Shown here in pieces: positions 9,226-18,332 of a stretch of DNA of 64,000 nt. The notes under the pieces were generated by a model. It did not search any database, had not been told where the DNA came from, and worked only from the letters and a program-made list of their open reading frames with translations. The translations under genes and the position numbers were made by a program. Each line of letters starts with the position of its first letter. Position 1 is the stretch's first letter. This DNA is from Streptomyces fradiae (GTDB taxonomy: Bacteria > Actinomycetota > Actinomycetes > Streptomycetales > Streptomycetaceae): contig NZ_CP065958.1 of the NCBI RefSeq assembly GCF_041270065.1, forward strand, positions 5,022,001-5,086,000. Direction: 5' to 3'.

Positions 9226-9765
9226 ATGACGGACGGGGTCGGGTTCTCGCTGGTGTGGGGGGTGGGTGCGACCGCGTTCGGCTGGATCGTGGCCACGGAC
9301 TTCCGGGGCGCGGCCTACCGCCTGCACGCGTGGGCGGACCGGTTGCCGTTCGGCGGGTGGCGGGGAGCGACGCCGGGCATCCGCTACCTGCGCTTCGTGG
9401 CCGCGGTGCTGGCCGTGGTCGGGCCGCTCACGATTCTCGCCGGTGTGCGTGACCTGACGGCCGGCCGGGGGCCGGTCCGGGACTTCGGGGCCGTGCCCCT
9501 GCCCTTCGTCGCCGTCTGGGCGGTCATCGGCGCCGTCGCGCTGTGGCGGGTGTGGCGGGCCGACGGTCCGCTCCGGCGGCAGTGGGGCGGCGGCTGGCCG
9601 CGCCGGGTCGCCGCCGCCGTGATGAGCGCGGCGCTCCCCGGCTTCCTCGCCGGGGCGGCCCTCGGGCACATGGTCACCCTGCTGGTGAGCTGGCTGGTCG
9701 GCGGCGCGGCCGGCCTGCTCCTGCTGGTCCTCAGGGACCCGCGCGAGGAGCGGGCCGCGCCCTGA
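9226..9765 (+). CDS. Four-helix membrane protein of unknown function
   Basis: A 179-aa protein with about four hydrophobic helices (near residues 5-24, 53-73, 88-108 and 125-168) and a basic connecting loop after the first helix ([22 protein letters not shown]). No catalytic motif is visible. Its ATG has a GGAGGGG ribosome-binding site. It is transcribed divergently from the sigma gene and converges on msrA. Similar small membrane proteins are common in Streptomyces and have no assigned role. Confidence 0.75.
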   Translation: MTDGVGFSLVWGVGATAFGWIVATDFRGAAYRLHAWADRLPFGGWRGATPGIRYLRFVAAVLAVVGPLTILAGVRDLTAGRGPVRDFGAVPLPFVAVWAVIGAVALWRVWRADGPLRRQWGGGWPRRVAAAVMSAALPGFLAGAALGHMVTLLVSWLVGGAAGLLLLVLRDPREERAAP

Positions 9766-9791
9766 CCCGTACGGCTCCGCTCCGCCCCGGC

Positions 9792-10451
9792 CTACTCCGC
9801 CTTCGCCACGCCGATCGGGCACGACACGCCCGTGCCGCCGATGCCGCAGTAGCCCGCGGGGTTCTTGTCCAGGTACTGCTGGTGGTAGGGCTCGGCCGGG
9901 TAGAAGGGGCGGTCCTCGGCGGGGAGGACCTGGGTGGTGATCTCGCCGTAGCCGGAGCCGGTGAGGACCTGCTGGTAGGCGGCGCGGGAGGCCTCGGCGG
10001 TGGTCTGGTGCTCGGGGGAGTGGGTGTAGACGGCCGAGCGGTACTGGGTGCCGACGTCATTGCCCTGGCGGAAGCCCTGGGTGGGGTCGTGGGACTCCCA
10101 GAACAGCTTCAGGAGGCGCTCGTACGACACCTTCGAGGGGTCGAAGACCACCCGGACGACCTCGGTGTGGCCGGTGAGCCCGGAGCACACCTCCTCGTAC
10201 AGCGGGTTCGGGGTGTGGCCGCCCTGGTAGCCGACCAGGGTCGTGTACACGCCCTCGGTCTGCCAGAACTTGCGCTCGGCGCCCCAGAAGCAGCCCAGGG
10301 CGAAGTCGGCGACCTCCAGGCCCTCCGGGTACGGGCCGAGCAGCGGGGTGCCGAGGACCGTGTGGCGCTCCGGGACGGCGAACGCGGGCTCGGGGCGCCC
10401 GCCCAGGGCCTGGTCGGGGGTGGGGAGGACGGGGGTGCGGGACAGGAACAT
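9792..10451 (-). CDS. msrA: Peptide methionine (S)-S-oxide reductase
   Basis: A 219-aa MsrA that repairs oxidised methionine in proteins using thioredoxin-supplied electrons. The catalytic cysteine lies in GCFWGAER, followed by [19 protein letters not shown] and the typical [11 protein letters not shown]-terminal cysteines in GYCG and SCP can act as recycling residues. The ATG at 10451 has a GGAGAG site 7 nt upstream. Length is normal for the actinobacterial form with an N-terminal extension. Confidence 0.96.
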   Translation of the reverse strand: MFLSRTPVLPTPDQALGGRPEPAFAVPERHTVLGTPLLGPYPEGLEVADFALGCFWGAERKFWQTEGVYTTLVGYQGGHTPNPLYEEVCSGLTGHTEVVRVVFDPSKVSYERLLKLFWESHDPTQGFRQGNDVGTQYRSAVYTHSPEHQTTAEASRAAYQQVLTGSGYGEITTQVLPAEDRPFYPAEPYHQQYLDKNPAGYCGIGGTGVSCPIGVAKAE

Positions 10452-10521
10452 GCGGCATCTCTCCTCGACGGGTGGGCCAGGCCCTCAGCACAACGCGACG
10501 GGAATGGCGTGGATTCCCCGG

Positions 10522-11628
10522 TCACCTCGACAGCGTCGCCGGGCTCCCGCCGTCCGACTCGTAGCCCGCCACCACCAGGTTCCGGTGCACCGTGTACGCG
10601 AGCGCCGGGTCGTCGCGCAGCGTCCACGGCAGCGCGCCCACGTACCCGTCCACCTTCACGAGCAGCCGCATCGCCTCCGCCCACCGCTCCTGGCCCATCA
10701 GGAACTCGATGAGCAGATGCCGTACGTGCGCCAGCATCGGGTCGTCCACCCGAGCCGAGTGCACCGCGTACATCGCGCCGTCGACCGCCTTCGACACCAC
10801 CGCCGTGCGGTAGAAGTCCACGCCGACCACGATCTCCGGCCGGTTCTCGAAGACCGCGAACAGCGGCAGCGCGGCGAGCAGCGAACCCTGCGGCGCCCGC
10901 GCCGCGGCCGTCGTCGCGAAGTGGTCCGCCTCCACGCGCGAGCCGTGCCACTTCTCGCACCAGTAGTGCAGCGCCGCGAGATGCGCCCCCATGTGCTCCG
11001 GTGCGCGGTCGATCACCTTCGCCCACAGCTGGTCGAACTCCTCGTGGGAGTAGCCGAGTCCACGGGCCACCGCGAGCTGCGAGATGTACGGCACGGGGTC
11101 GCCCGGCGCGAGCAGCGCGGCCTCCTCGCAGGCCTTGCGCGCCTCCTCCAGGATGACCCGGAAGTCGTCGCTGCCGGCCGTCGACGACCGCCAGGCCTGC
11201 TGCACCAGGAACTCCGCGTACACCTGCGCGCCGCCCGCGTCCTTCGGCGCCTCGGCATGCCAGGACCGCAGCCACGCGCCGCCCACGCCGGGCTTCTCGG
11301 CCAGCTCCAGAGAGGCCGCGCCCGCGAAGGCCTGCACCCGCTGCCAGCGCAGCTCGCCCTGCTGCTCGGTGCCCTTCAGGAGCTGCGAGGCGGCCCGCCA
11401 GTCCTGCGTCGCCTGCACCACGTCGAGCACGTCCAGGAGATCCCGGTCGGGCCCCGGCAGCCGTACGTCCTGCTCCTCCTGGCGCAGGAAACCGTACGCC
11501 GCCGGATCGGCCGCGTCCGGTGATCCGGGGGCCACCTGCCGGATGCCGCCGGCCCGACGGCGGAACACGAAGGGGCCCAGGACACCGAAGATCAGGCCGA
11601 GGGCGATCAGGAACCACAGAATCTCCAT
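10522..11628 (-). CDS. Conserved hypothetical protein, one N-terminal membrane helix, helical repeats
   Basis: A 368-aa protein. Residues 1-23 form a hydrophobic anchor ([20 protein letters not shown]) followed by basic residues, so the body should be cytoplasmic. The remainder is alpha-helical and TPR-like, with segments such as [12 protein letters not shown] and [25 protein letters not shown]. It resembles proteins annotated in Streptomyces only as hypothetical, and no enzymatic motif is evident. It is divergent from metB across a 93-nt gap. Confidence 0.72.
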   Translation of the reverse strand: MEILWFLIALGLIFGVLGPFVFRRRAGGIRQVAPGSPDAADPAAYGFLRQEEQDVRLPGPDRDLLDVLDVVQATQDWRAASQLLKGTEQQGELRWQRVQAFAGAASLELAEKPGVGGAWLRSWHAEAPKDAGGAQVYAEFLVQQAWRSSTAGSDDFRVILEEARKACEEAALLAPGDPVPYISQLAVARGLGYSHEEFDQLWAKVIDRAPEHMGAHLAALHYWCEKWHGSRVEADHFATTAAARAPQGSLLAALPLFAVFENRPEIVVGVDFYRTAVVSKAVDGAMYAVHSARVDDPMLAHVRHLLIEFLMGQERWAEAMRLLVKVDGYVGALPWTLRDDPALAYTVHRNLVVAGYESDGGSPATLSR

Positions 11629-11721
11629 GCGTCCATTGTCCAGGACGCCCCGGCACGCCTGGTGAGACGGCCCGTCCCACCAGGCGGCGACAGCGCCGCC
11701 ACCGGACTACGCTCCTGCCTC

Positions 11722-12876
11722 ATGAGCGACCAGCACTCCCACCAGAGCTTCGAGACCCGCGCCATCCACGCGGGCAACACCGCCGACCCGCTGACCGGCG
11801 CGGTCGTCCCGCCCATCTACCAGGTGTCCACCTACAAGCAGGACGGTGTGGGCGGGCTCCGCGGCGGCTACGAGTACAGCCGCAGCGCCAACCCCACCCG
11901 GACCGCCCTCGAGGAGAACCTCGCGGCCCTGGAAGGCGGCCGCCGCGGCCTCGCCTTCGCCTCCGGCCTCGCCGCCGAGGACTGCCTGCTGCGCACCCTC
12001 CTCGTCCCCGGCGACCACGTCGTCATCCCCAACGACGCCTACGGCGGCACCTTCCGCCTGTTCGCCAAGGTCGTCCAGCGCTGGGGCGTGGACTTCTCCG
12101 TCGCCAACACGTCCGACGTGGCCGAGGTGCGCGCCGCGATCAACGACCGCACCAAGCTGGTCTGGGTGGAGACCCCCTCCAACCCGCTGCTCGGCATCAC
12201 CGACATCGAGGCCGTCGCGGGCGTGGCCCGCCAGGCCGGGGTGAAGCTGGTCGTCGACAACACCTTCGCCTCGCCGTACCTGCAGCAGCCGCTGTCGCTC
12301 GGCGCGGACGTCGTCGTGCACTCGCTCACCAAGTACATGGGCGGCCACTCCGACGTCGTCGGCGGCGCCCTGGTCGCGGCCGACGCGGAGCTCGGGGAGG
12401 AGCTGGCGTACCACCAGAACGCGATGGGCGCGGTCGCCGGCCCGTTCGACTCGTGGATCGTGCTGCGCGGCATCAAGACCCTCGCCGTCCGCATGGACCG
12501 GCACAGCGAGAACGCCGGCAAGGTCGTCGACATGCTGACCCAGCACCCGAAGGTCACCCAGGTCCTCTACCCGGGTCTGCCGGAGCACGCCGGCCACGAG
12601 ATCGCGGCCAAGCAGATGCGCGCCTTCGGCGGCATGGTGTCGTTCCGTGTCCAGGGCGGCGAGCAGGCGGCGGTCGAGGTCTGCAACCGCGCCAAGCTGT
12701 TCACCCTGGGCGAGTCCCTCGGCGGCGTCGAGTCCCTGATCGAGCACCCGGGCCGGATGACCCACGCGAGCGTCGCGGGCTCCGCCCTGGAGGTCCCGGC
12801 GGACCTGGTCCGCATCTCCGTCGGCATCGAGAACGCCGACGACCTGATCGCCGACCTGCGCGAGGCGCTGGGCTAG
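11722..12876 (+). CDS. metB: Cystathionine gamma-synthase / PLP-dependent trans-sulfuration enzyme
   Basis: A 384-aa enzyme of the Cys/Met metabolism PLP family. The PLP lysine is Lys204 in SLTKYMGGHSDVVGG. The N-terminal FETRAIHAG and PIYQVSTYKQ and the substrate-binding YSRSANPTR are all canonical. Cystathionine gamma-synthase condenses O-succinyl- or O-acetylhomoserine with cysteine; family members also show gamma-lyase activity, and sequence alone does not fully separate the two. The ATG at 11722 (MSDQHSHQSFETRAIHAG) was chosen; an upstream in-frame ATG would overlap the divergent promoter. Confidence 0.93.
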   Translation: MSDQHSHQSFETRAIHAGNTADPLTGAVVPPIYQVSTYKQDGVGGLRGGYEYSRSANPTRTALEENLAALEGGRRGLAFASGLAAEDCLLRTLLVPGDHVVIPNDAYGGTFRLFAKVVQRWGVDFSVANTSDVAEVRAAINDRTKLVWVETPSNPLLGITDIEAVAGVARQAGVKLVVDNTFASPYLQQPLSLGADVVVHSLTKYMGGHSDVVGGALVAADAELGEELAYHQNAMGAVAGPFDSWIVLRGIKTLAVRMDRHSENAGKVVDMLTQHPKVTQVLYPGLPEHAGHEIAAKQMRAFGGMVSFRVQGGEQAAVEVCNRAKLFTLGESLGGVESLIEHPGRMTHASVAGSALEVPADLVRISVGIENADDLIADLREALG

Positions 12877-12891
12877 TCACCTGCGTTTTCG

Positions 12892-12931
12892 CGGGTACGA
12901 GCTTTACGGGTACGAGCTTTATGGGTACGAG
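12892..12931. repeat. Short tandem repeat, 15-bp unit
   Basis: CGGGTACGAGCTTTA occurs twice in direct succession (12892-12906, 12907-12921) followed by a partial third copy TGGGTACGAG. It lies between metB and the downstream hairpin. No function is apparent. Confidence 0.8.
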
Positions 12932-12934
12932 TAC

Positions 12935-12963
12935 GGGCCGGCCTCCGCCCTGGAGGCCGGCCC
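12935..12963. terminator. Bidirectional terminator, metB / DUF1059 gene
   Basis: Perfect 12-bp inverted repeat (gggccggcctcc / ggaggccggccc) with a 5-nt loop between two convergent genes. Confidence 0.82.
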
Positions 12964-12971
12964 GTGCGCGC

Positions 12972-13163
12972 TCAGGAGCCGGGCACCGGGTCCTTCATGC
13001 TCGCCTTGACGTCCTCCCTCAGCTGGGGGCTGTCGGTGTGCCCGTGTACGGCGATCACATGCGCGACGGCCGCCTTCAGGAGTTCGTCCTCCTCGCCCGC
13101 CATGTACATCGAGCAGTTGGAGACGCTGGGGAAGTCCCGGCAGTCGGTTGCCTTCCTGGCCAT
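12972..13163 (-). CDS. DUF1059 small protein
   Basis: A 63-aa protein (MARKATDCRDFPS...) with the DUF1059 pattern: a conserved Cys-Arg-Asp-Phe near the start, a second cysteine near residue 17 (NCSMYMAGEEDELLKAAVAHV) and a histidine-containing helix (HVIAVHGHTDSPQL). The family is found in many bacteria and archaea and has no established function. The ATG is preceded by AGGAGG. It is probably its own transcript. Confidence 0.85.
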   Translation of the reverse strand: MARKATDCRDFPSVSNCSMYMAGEEDELLKAAVAHVIAVHGHTDSPQLREDVKASMKDPVPGS

Positions 13164-13210
13164 GTCGACCTCCTGTCACCCTCCCCCTTTTTTCCAGGCT
13201 AGGCCGGTTC

Positions 13211-13462
13211 TCAGAAGCCTTCGAGCGGGGGCGTCACGTCCGTCGGCGGAACCTCCCAGGGCCGGGCCACCGAGGCCCAGACCAGGAAGGCGACGGCGGC
13301 GAGCGCGAGCAGCGTCCAGCCGATCCGGCGCAGCACCCGGTCCCGGCGGAGCAGCCGCACGCCGCGGGCCACCGCCCGGGCGGCGAGGTCGCCGGGGACC
13401 TGCGGCTGGCCGGCCGAGAGCAGCCGGCGGACCTCGTCCTCCTTGCGCTCGTGCCGGTTCAC
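13211..13462 (-). CDS. Small single-pass membrane protein paired with a sigma-like protein
   Basis: An 83-aa protein with a basic, soluble N-terminal half (about residues 1-45) and one membrane helix (residues ~47-66, IGWTLLALAAVAFLVWASV), ending with a short Pro-rich tail. The GTG start overlaps the stop of the upstream sigma-like gene (GTGA), so translation is probably coupled. The layout sigma-like protein plus small membrane partner recalls an ECF sigma/anti-sigma pair. No ZAS-type zinc motif or clear anti-sigma fold is visible, so the role is inferred only. Confidence 0.65.
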   Translation of the reverse strand: MNRHERKEDEVRRLLSAGQPQVPGDLAARAVARGVRLLRRDRVLRRIGWTLLALAAVAFLVWASVARPWEVPPTDVTPPLEGF

Positions 13463-13905
13463 GAGGCGGCCCGCAGGGTGCTCACGGAACGGGCGCAGAT
13501 GGCCCGCACCCGGTCCTCCGGCACCCCGAGCAGCGCCGCGGTCTGCTCCTCGGCGACGCCCTCGTACAGCCGCAGCACGACGACCAGGCGTTCCTGCGGA
13601 GTGAGCGCGGAGAGCACCCCGCCGCGGCCCTTGTGGTGGCGCCAGGCGGTGCGGGCGAAGCGGGTGGCGAGCTCGGAGCGGGTGAACTCGTAGGGGTCCT
13701 CGCCGCGCAGCCGGTCCCAGTGGGCGTAGGTGTGCGCCAGGGCGGCGGTCAGCAGGGCCTGGGCGAGCGGATTGCGGCGGTCCGGCTCGGTGGTGAGCAG
13801 CGTCGCGGCATGCAGCAGCCGGCCCGACGCCCCGGCCGCGAACGCGTTGAATTCCCGGGTGCGCCGCGCGTGTTCGCCGGTCTGGCCGTCTGCGGGCTCT
13901 CGCAC
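13459..13905 (-). CDS. Sigma-70-like regulatory protein (small, region 2/region 4)
   Basis: A 148-aa protein. A degenerate region 2 (FNAFAAGASGRLLHAATLLT) is followed by a clear region-4-type helix-turn-helix (LTPQERLVVVLRLYEGVAEEQTAALLGVPEDRVRAI). It matches the short SigE-family-like sigma proteins that Streptomyces encodes in many copies. The GTG start at 13905 has only a weak Shine-Dalgarno. It overlaps the downstream small membrane protein by 4 nt, pointing to a two-gene operon. Whether it is an active sigma factor is unknown. Confidence 0.8.
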   Translation of the reverse strand: MREPADGQTGEHARRTREFNAFAAGASGRLLHAATLLTTEPDRRNPLAQALLTAALAHTYAHWDRLRGEDPYEFTRSELATRFARTAWRHHKGRGGVLSALTPQERLVVVLRLYEGVAEEQTAALLGVPEDRVRAICARSVSTLRAAS

Positions 13906-14006
13906 GCCCCCAGTTGAGACCGGCGCGCGGTCCCGGTCAAGCCCCGTGGACGGGGCACAAGGTCACGACTTGGCCGCGACGGGCCACGACCGGTCGCCGC
14001 GACAGG

Positions 14007-14519
14007 TCACGACGTGGACGCGGCCGGGTCGGCGGGCGCGGGCAGCCCCGACTGGCGGGCCGAGAGCGCGGTGTTGAAGCGGGTGAGCAGTGCGCAGAAG
14101 GACTCGCGCTCGGTGGGCGTCCACCCCTCGGTGACCTCCACCATCAGCTGGCGGCGCGAGGCCCGGACCTCCTCCAGACGGGCCTGGCCGCGAGGCGACA
14201 GCTGGAGCACCACCGCGCGCCCGTCCTCGGGGTGCGAGGTGCGCTTGACGAGGCCGGTGTCGACGAGCGGGGCGACCTGCCGGGTCACCGTCGACGAGTC
14301 GATGCCCATGCCCGCGGCGAGCGCCTTCACGCCCATCGGGCCCTCCCGGTCGAGCCGGTTGAGCAGCAGGTACGCGGCGCGGTCCATGGAGTTGCGGAGC
14401 TGTCCGGTGCCGCCGAGGCGGGTCTGCTCGGCCCGTCGGGCGAAGACGGCCACCTGGTGCTGGAGGGCGTCGAGGAGACCGGGGTCGAACTCAGTCGTCA
14501 TGTCCTGAGATGTGGGCAT
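14007..14519 (-). CDS. MarR-family transcriptional regulator
   Basis: A 170-aa winged-helix regulator. The DNA-binding core is visible in LNRLDREGPMGVKALAAGMG, IDSSTVTRQVAPLVDTGLV and the wing KRTSHPEDGRAVVLQLSPRG. MarR proteins usually bind as dimers near their own promoter and respond to small phenolic or oxidative ligands. It is divergent from ilvA across a 147-nt gap, so it might influence ilvA, although that pairing is not established. The start is either 14519 (MPTSQDM) or 14501 (MTTEFD); neither has a strong ribosome-binding site. Confidence 0.88.
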   Translation of the reverse strand: MPTSQDMTTEFDPGLLDALQHQVAVFARRAEQTRLGGTGQLRNSMDRAAYLLLNRLDREGPMGVKALAAGMGIDSSTVTRQVAPLVDTGLVKRTSHPEDGRAVVLQLSPRGQARLEEVRASRRQLMVEVTEGWTPTERESFCALLTRFNTALSARQSGLPAPADPAASTS

Positions 14520-14666
14520 GGCTGTGGGGGCTCTCTCGTGCGGCGGGCGTTTGGTGGGGGACAGAGTACGCGGCCCCGCCGGGGTCCGTACCGGCGCTGC
14601 GCAAACCTGTCCGGCGGCCCGCCCGCCGGGCGGCCACGGGGGCCGTGAGCTGCGAGACTTGCTGTC

Positions 14667-15902
14667 ATGAGCTTCCGTACGCCACGCCCCTTGCACCCGC
14701 TGATGCTCGACGACGTGCGCGGGGCGCAGAAGATGCTGGCCGGGGTGGCCCGGGTGACCGCGATGGAGGGCAGCCGCCATCTGTCCTCGCTGATCGGGGC
14801 GCCGGTCCACTTCAAGTGCGAGAACCTGCAGCGCACCGGCTCCTTCAAGCTGCGCGGCGCGTACGTGCGGATCGCCGGGCTGCGCCCCGAGCAGCGGGCG
14901 GCCGGGGTGGTCGCCGCGTCGGCCGGCAACCACGCGCAGGGCGTGGCCCTGGCCTCGGCGCTGCTCGGCGTGCACGCCACGGTGTTCATGCCGGTCGGCG
15001 CCCCGCTGCCGAAGGTGGCGGCGACCCGCGAGTACGGCGCGGACGTACGGCTGCACGGCAGCGTCGTGGACGAGACCCTTGCGGCGGCGGAGGAGTACGC
15101 CCGGGAGACCGGCGCGGTGTTCATCCACCCCTTCGACCACCCCGACGTCATCGTCGGGCAGGGCACGGTGGGCCTGGAGATCCTGGAGCAGTGCCCCGAG
15201 GTCCGCACGATCGTGGTCGGGGTCGGCGGCGGCGGGCTCGCGGCCGGCATCGGCCTCGCGGTGAAGTCGCTGCGGCCCGACGTGCGAGTGATCGGCGTGC
15301 AGGCGGAGGGCGCGGCGGCTTACCCGCCCTCGCTCGCGGCCGGGCACCCGGTGGCGATCGAGTCGCCGGTGACGATGGCCGACGGCATCAAGGTGGGGCG
15401 GCCGGGCGACGTGCCGTTCGCCCTGGTCAGAGAGTACGTGGACGAGGTCGTCACGGTCTCCGAGGACGCGCTGTCCTCGGCGCTGCTGCTCTGTCTGGAG
15501 CGGGCCAAGCTGGTGGTGGAGCCGGCCGGGGCGAGCCCGGTGGCGGCCCTGCTCGCGGACCCGGACGCCTTCCGGGGCCGCGGCCCGGTGGTGGCGGTGC
15601 TCTCCGGCGGCAACGTCGACCCGCTCCTCATGCAGCGGATCCTGCGCCACGGCATGGCGGCGGCCGGCCGCTATCTGAGCCTGCGGCTGAAGGTCACCGA
15701 CCGGCCGGGCGCCCTCGCGACGCTGCTCGCGGTGCTGACCGTGGTCGACGCGAACGTCCTCGACGTCAGCCACGTACGGACCGACCCGCGGCTCGGCCTC
15801 ACGGAGGCGGAGGTCGAGCTGCACCTGGAGACGAAGGGCCCGGAGCACTGCGAGGAGGTCACGGAGGCGCTGCGGGACGCGGGGTACACGGTCCTGGGGT
15901 GA
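14667..15902 (+). CDS. ilvA: Threonine ammonia-lyase (threonine dehydratase) with ACT domain
   Basis: A 411-aa PLP fold-type II enzyme that deaminates threonine to 2-oxobutyrate, feeding isoleucine synthesis or catabolism. Schiff-base Lys61 is in GSFKLRG, and the PLP phosphate loop appears as VGGGGLAAG. A single C-terminal ACT domain (from about residue 333, LRLKVTDRPGALATLL) is the arrangement of the shorter, allosteric IlvA type. The family also acts on serine. A stable hairpin follows the stop and separates it from the convergent DUF4157 gene. Confidence 0.94.
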   Translation: MSFRTPRPLHPLMLDDVRGAQKMLAGVARVTAMEGSRHLSSLIGAPVHFKCENLQRTGSFKLRGAYVRIAGLRPEQRAAGVVAASAGNHAQGVALASALLGVHATVFMPVGAPLPKVAATREYGADVRLHGSVVDETLAAAEEYARETGAVFIHPFDHPDVIVGQGTVGLEILEQCPEVRTIVVGVGGGGLAAGIGLAVKSLRPDVRVIGVQAEGAAAYPPSLAAGHPVAIESPVTMADGIKVGRPGDVPFALVREYVDEVVTVSEDALSSALLLCLERAKLVVEPAGASPVAALLADPDAFRGRGPVVAVLSGGNVDPLLMQRILRHGMAAAGRYLSLRLKVTDRPGALATLLAVLTVVDANVLDVSHVRTDPRLGLTEAEVELHLETKGPEHCEEVTEALRDAGYTVLG

Positions 15903-15908
15903 GGCTCC

Positions 15909-15937
15909 CCCCGGGGGGTGCTGGGCACCCCCCGGGG
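15909..15937. terminator. Bidirectional terminator, ilvA / DUF4157 gene
   Basis: Perfect 13-bp stem (ccccggggggtgc / gcaccccccgggg) with a 3-nt loop, between convergent genes. Confidence 0.82.
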
Positions 15938-15942
15938 CTCGC

Positions 15943-18207
15943 CTAGAGGCGTTCGCGGGCCTTGCGGATCTGGTCCGCCACGGTGGTGTTTCCGAGCTCG
16001 GCCACGGTGTCGGCGAGCTCGTCGATGCGCGGTCCGATGCTCGGACTCTGCCCCGCGGCGAGGTCGTTCGCCGCCTTGTTCAGTGCCAGCGCGGCATCCT
16101 GGAGTTTGCGGAGGGTCTCCCGGGGATCGGTCGGGAGGGTGCCCGCGAGCTTCCGAAGCTCCGTGAGGACGAAGTTCAGGACCGGAAGCGTCTTCCTGGT
16201 GTTCGTTGCCTTCGCGTACGGGTTCCTGCTGTTCAGCTTCTGGAGCGTGTCGATGCCTCCGGTGCACAGCCGGAATATCCTGCCGGCGAAGTCGACCGGC
16301 GCCGGGGCCGAGATGTCGGCCAGCGTCGCGGTGGGGTCGACGGCGGCCTGCTGTGCGCCTGCGAGTGCTTCCCTGGACCACTGGGTGAGCAGTCCGACGT
16401 CCTGTCCCAGCTCGTCGAAGCTGACCTTCTGGCGCCCGAACTTCCGCAGCTCCAGGGGGACGATGGGAATGTCTCCCACCTTCTCCCGCCTCGCATTCGA
16501 GTCGCCCAGCACCGTCATGGCGCCGAACGCGTCGGTCTGGTGGACCTGTTCGGTCTTGGCGGTGCGCTTGCGCAGGGAGGTATGGGCGTACTTTCGGGCC
16601 TTCTCGGCCACCGCTCCACCGCCCCAGTCGGCGAGGGGGAGTCCGTAGACCTCCCCGAAGACGCCCACGACGGCGTCGTAGTTGTCGTCCAGGAACACCC
16701 TGGCCGGGTCCGGAAGGAACCCGCCGACGGTCTTGAGGTTGACCCGCGAGAGGACCGCGGTCTTGTTCTTGCCCAGAGTCAGCCTCTCGGCGTTGCGCTC
16801 CTGCTCGGCCAGGTCGCCGAGGGCGGCCAGCTGGTTGTAGAAGAGGGCGGCGAAGCCGCGCAGTTGCTCGGCGGTCGTCGTCTGCGAGGCAGCCCCGTCC
16901 ACGTCCATCTGGCCCCCGAGGAAGAGATCGGCCACCCGCCGGCCGAAGACGAGGCTCTGGGAAAGGTGGATGTGCGCCTTCGAGTTGGGCGAGATCCGGG
17001 TCTTCGTGCCGCCCGCGTTGGCCGGTTCCGGTTCGGTCAGCATGTGCTGGAAGAAGCCGGCCATGCCGTGCAGGGGGACGCCCACGGTCTGGTGGGCGAA
17101 CAGACCGTCCCCGTAACCCGGGCGCCCTCGCGTCTCGGTGTGCGGGCGTTCGGGTGCCACTCGGAGGTCCGTCCCCACCAGTGAGGTCTCGTCGTGGGTG
17201 AACGCCGCCTCGGAATAGAGGTGCGCGAGTGACTTCTCCTCGTTCGTCGAGTTAGGGCCGGGGCCGTAGAGCTTGCTGTGCATGGCCCTGAGGGTGTCGA
17301 GGGTCGTACGGAGGTCGCCGTGCTGGGTCTCTCCCGGAAGGACGTTCATCGGCGGGGTGACGAATTCCGCGTTCGTGTACTGGGTCCTGTCGGGGGCGTT
17401 CCGCTTGTCGCCCACCATCTTCACGCCGCTCTGGTGCGTGACGAGGATCGGTCCGGAGACGGGCTCGCCGTTCGCGTCGCGGGCTTCGACGTTGGTGCCG
17501 TCCGCCTTGGAGACGGGCCGGTCCGTCTCGATCTCCAGGCCGATGGCGCGCTGGATGGGGGCGGGGGTGGCGGGGGTGGCGGGGGTGGCGGGTGCCGGGC
17601 CGCCGAGGGCCCGGCGCGCGTTGGCCTCGGCTTCCCGTTCGAAGCGGTCGGAGGGGTCGGAGACCTTCAGTCCCGCGCCGTTGTCGGTGCCGGCCACCGG
17701 GCCCCGGCGCTGCTGGATGACGTGGGTGAGCTCGTGGGCGAGGGTGTGCCGGTCGGCGCCGCCGTCGCCGATGACGACGTGGTTGCCGCTGGTGTAGGCG
17801 CGGGCGCCGACCTCGGCGGCGGAGGCGCGGGCGGTGGAGTCGGTGTGCAGCCGTACGTCGGAGAAGTCCGCGCCGAGCCGGGCCTCCATGTCGGTCCGGG
17901 TGGCCTCGTCCAGCGGGCGCCCCGGCGCGCGCAGCACCTCGTGCACGGCGGACCGCTGGACGGGGGGCTGCTGGACCGGGGGCTGCCGGTGTCCGCAGCC
18001 GGCGCCGTGCTCGTGGCGCTCCTGGGCCCAGGGGTGGCCGGCCTGGCGGAGCAGCTGCACGACGGCCGCGTTGCCCGCCGCGCCGAGCGGGCCGGGCAGC
18101 GCGGGAGACGAGGTCTCCGGCGCCCGCCCCGTAGTAGGTGTCCTGGCGGCCTCCGTCCGGTCCGGCCGGTGGGCGCTGCCCGTCCTGTCGTCGTTCGGGG
18201 TCCGCAC
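15943..18207 (-). CDS. DUF4157 (eCIS-core) protein with amidoligase-like C-terminal domain
   Basis: A 754-aa protein. A low-complexity, proline-rich N terminus is followed by a DUF4157 'eCIS core' domain (about residues 85-190) with the metallopeptidase-like motif HELTH at 158-162 and the downstream FEREAEANA. Known family context: DUF4157 occurs beside extracellular contractile injection systems and as the front part of toxin-like proteins. The 530-residue C-terminal part contains GLEIETD (223-229), AEFVTPPM and AHIHLSQSL with His412/His414. Those match the order of motifs in COOH-NH2 amidoligases of the glutamine-synthetase/GCS-like fold. The GTG start at 18207 has AGGAGGGGGA before it. No injection-system genes are in the window. 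Confidence 0.8.
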   Translation of the reverse strand: MRTPNDDRTGSAHRPDRTEAARTPTTGRAPETSSPALPGPLGAAGNAAVVQLLRQAGHPWAQERHEHGAGCGHRQPPVQQPPVQRSAVHEVLRAPGRPLDEATRTDMEARLGADFSDVRLHTDSTARASAAEVGARAYTSGNHVVIGDGGADRHTLAHELTHVIQQRRGPVAGTDNGAGLKVSDPSDRFEREAEANARRALGGPAPATPATPATPAPIQRAIGLEIETDRPVSKADGTNVEARDANGEPVSGPILVTHQSGVKMVGDKRNAPDRTQYTNAEFVTPPMNVLPGETQHGDLRTTLDTLRAMHSKLYGPGPNSTNEEKSLAHLYSEAAFTHDETSLVGTDLRVAPERPHTETRGRPGYGDGLFAHQTVGVPLHGMAGFFQHMLTEPEPANAGGTKTRISPNSKAHIHLSQSLVFGRRVADLFLGGQMDVDGAASQTTTAEQLRGFAALFYNQLAALGDLAEQERNAERLTLGKNKTAVLSRVNLKTVGGFLPDPARVFLDDNYDAVVGVFGEVYGLPLADWGGGAVAEKARKYAHTSLRKRTAKTEQVHQTDAFGAMTVLGDSNARREKVGDIPIVPLELRKFGRQKVSFDELGQDVGLLTQWSREALAGAQQAAVDPTATLADISAPAPVDFAGRIFRLCTGGIDTLQKLNSRNPYAKATNTRKTLPVLNFVLTELRKLAGTLPTDPRETLRKLQDAALALNKAANDLAAGQSPSIGPRIDELADTVAELGNTTVADQIRKARERL

Positions 18208-18332
18208 GGGTCCCCCTCCTCTTCGGCGTCGGCGTGGACTTCCTGCGTACACGGCGGAGGAGCGCTGTTTCGAGGTGCGGGCGGGCAGAACCGGGCGACC
18301 GATCGGGCAGTGTGCGCAAACCGGTTGTGTAT

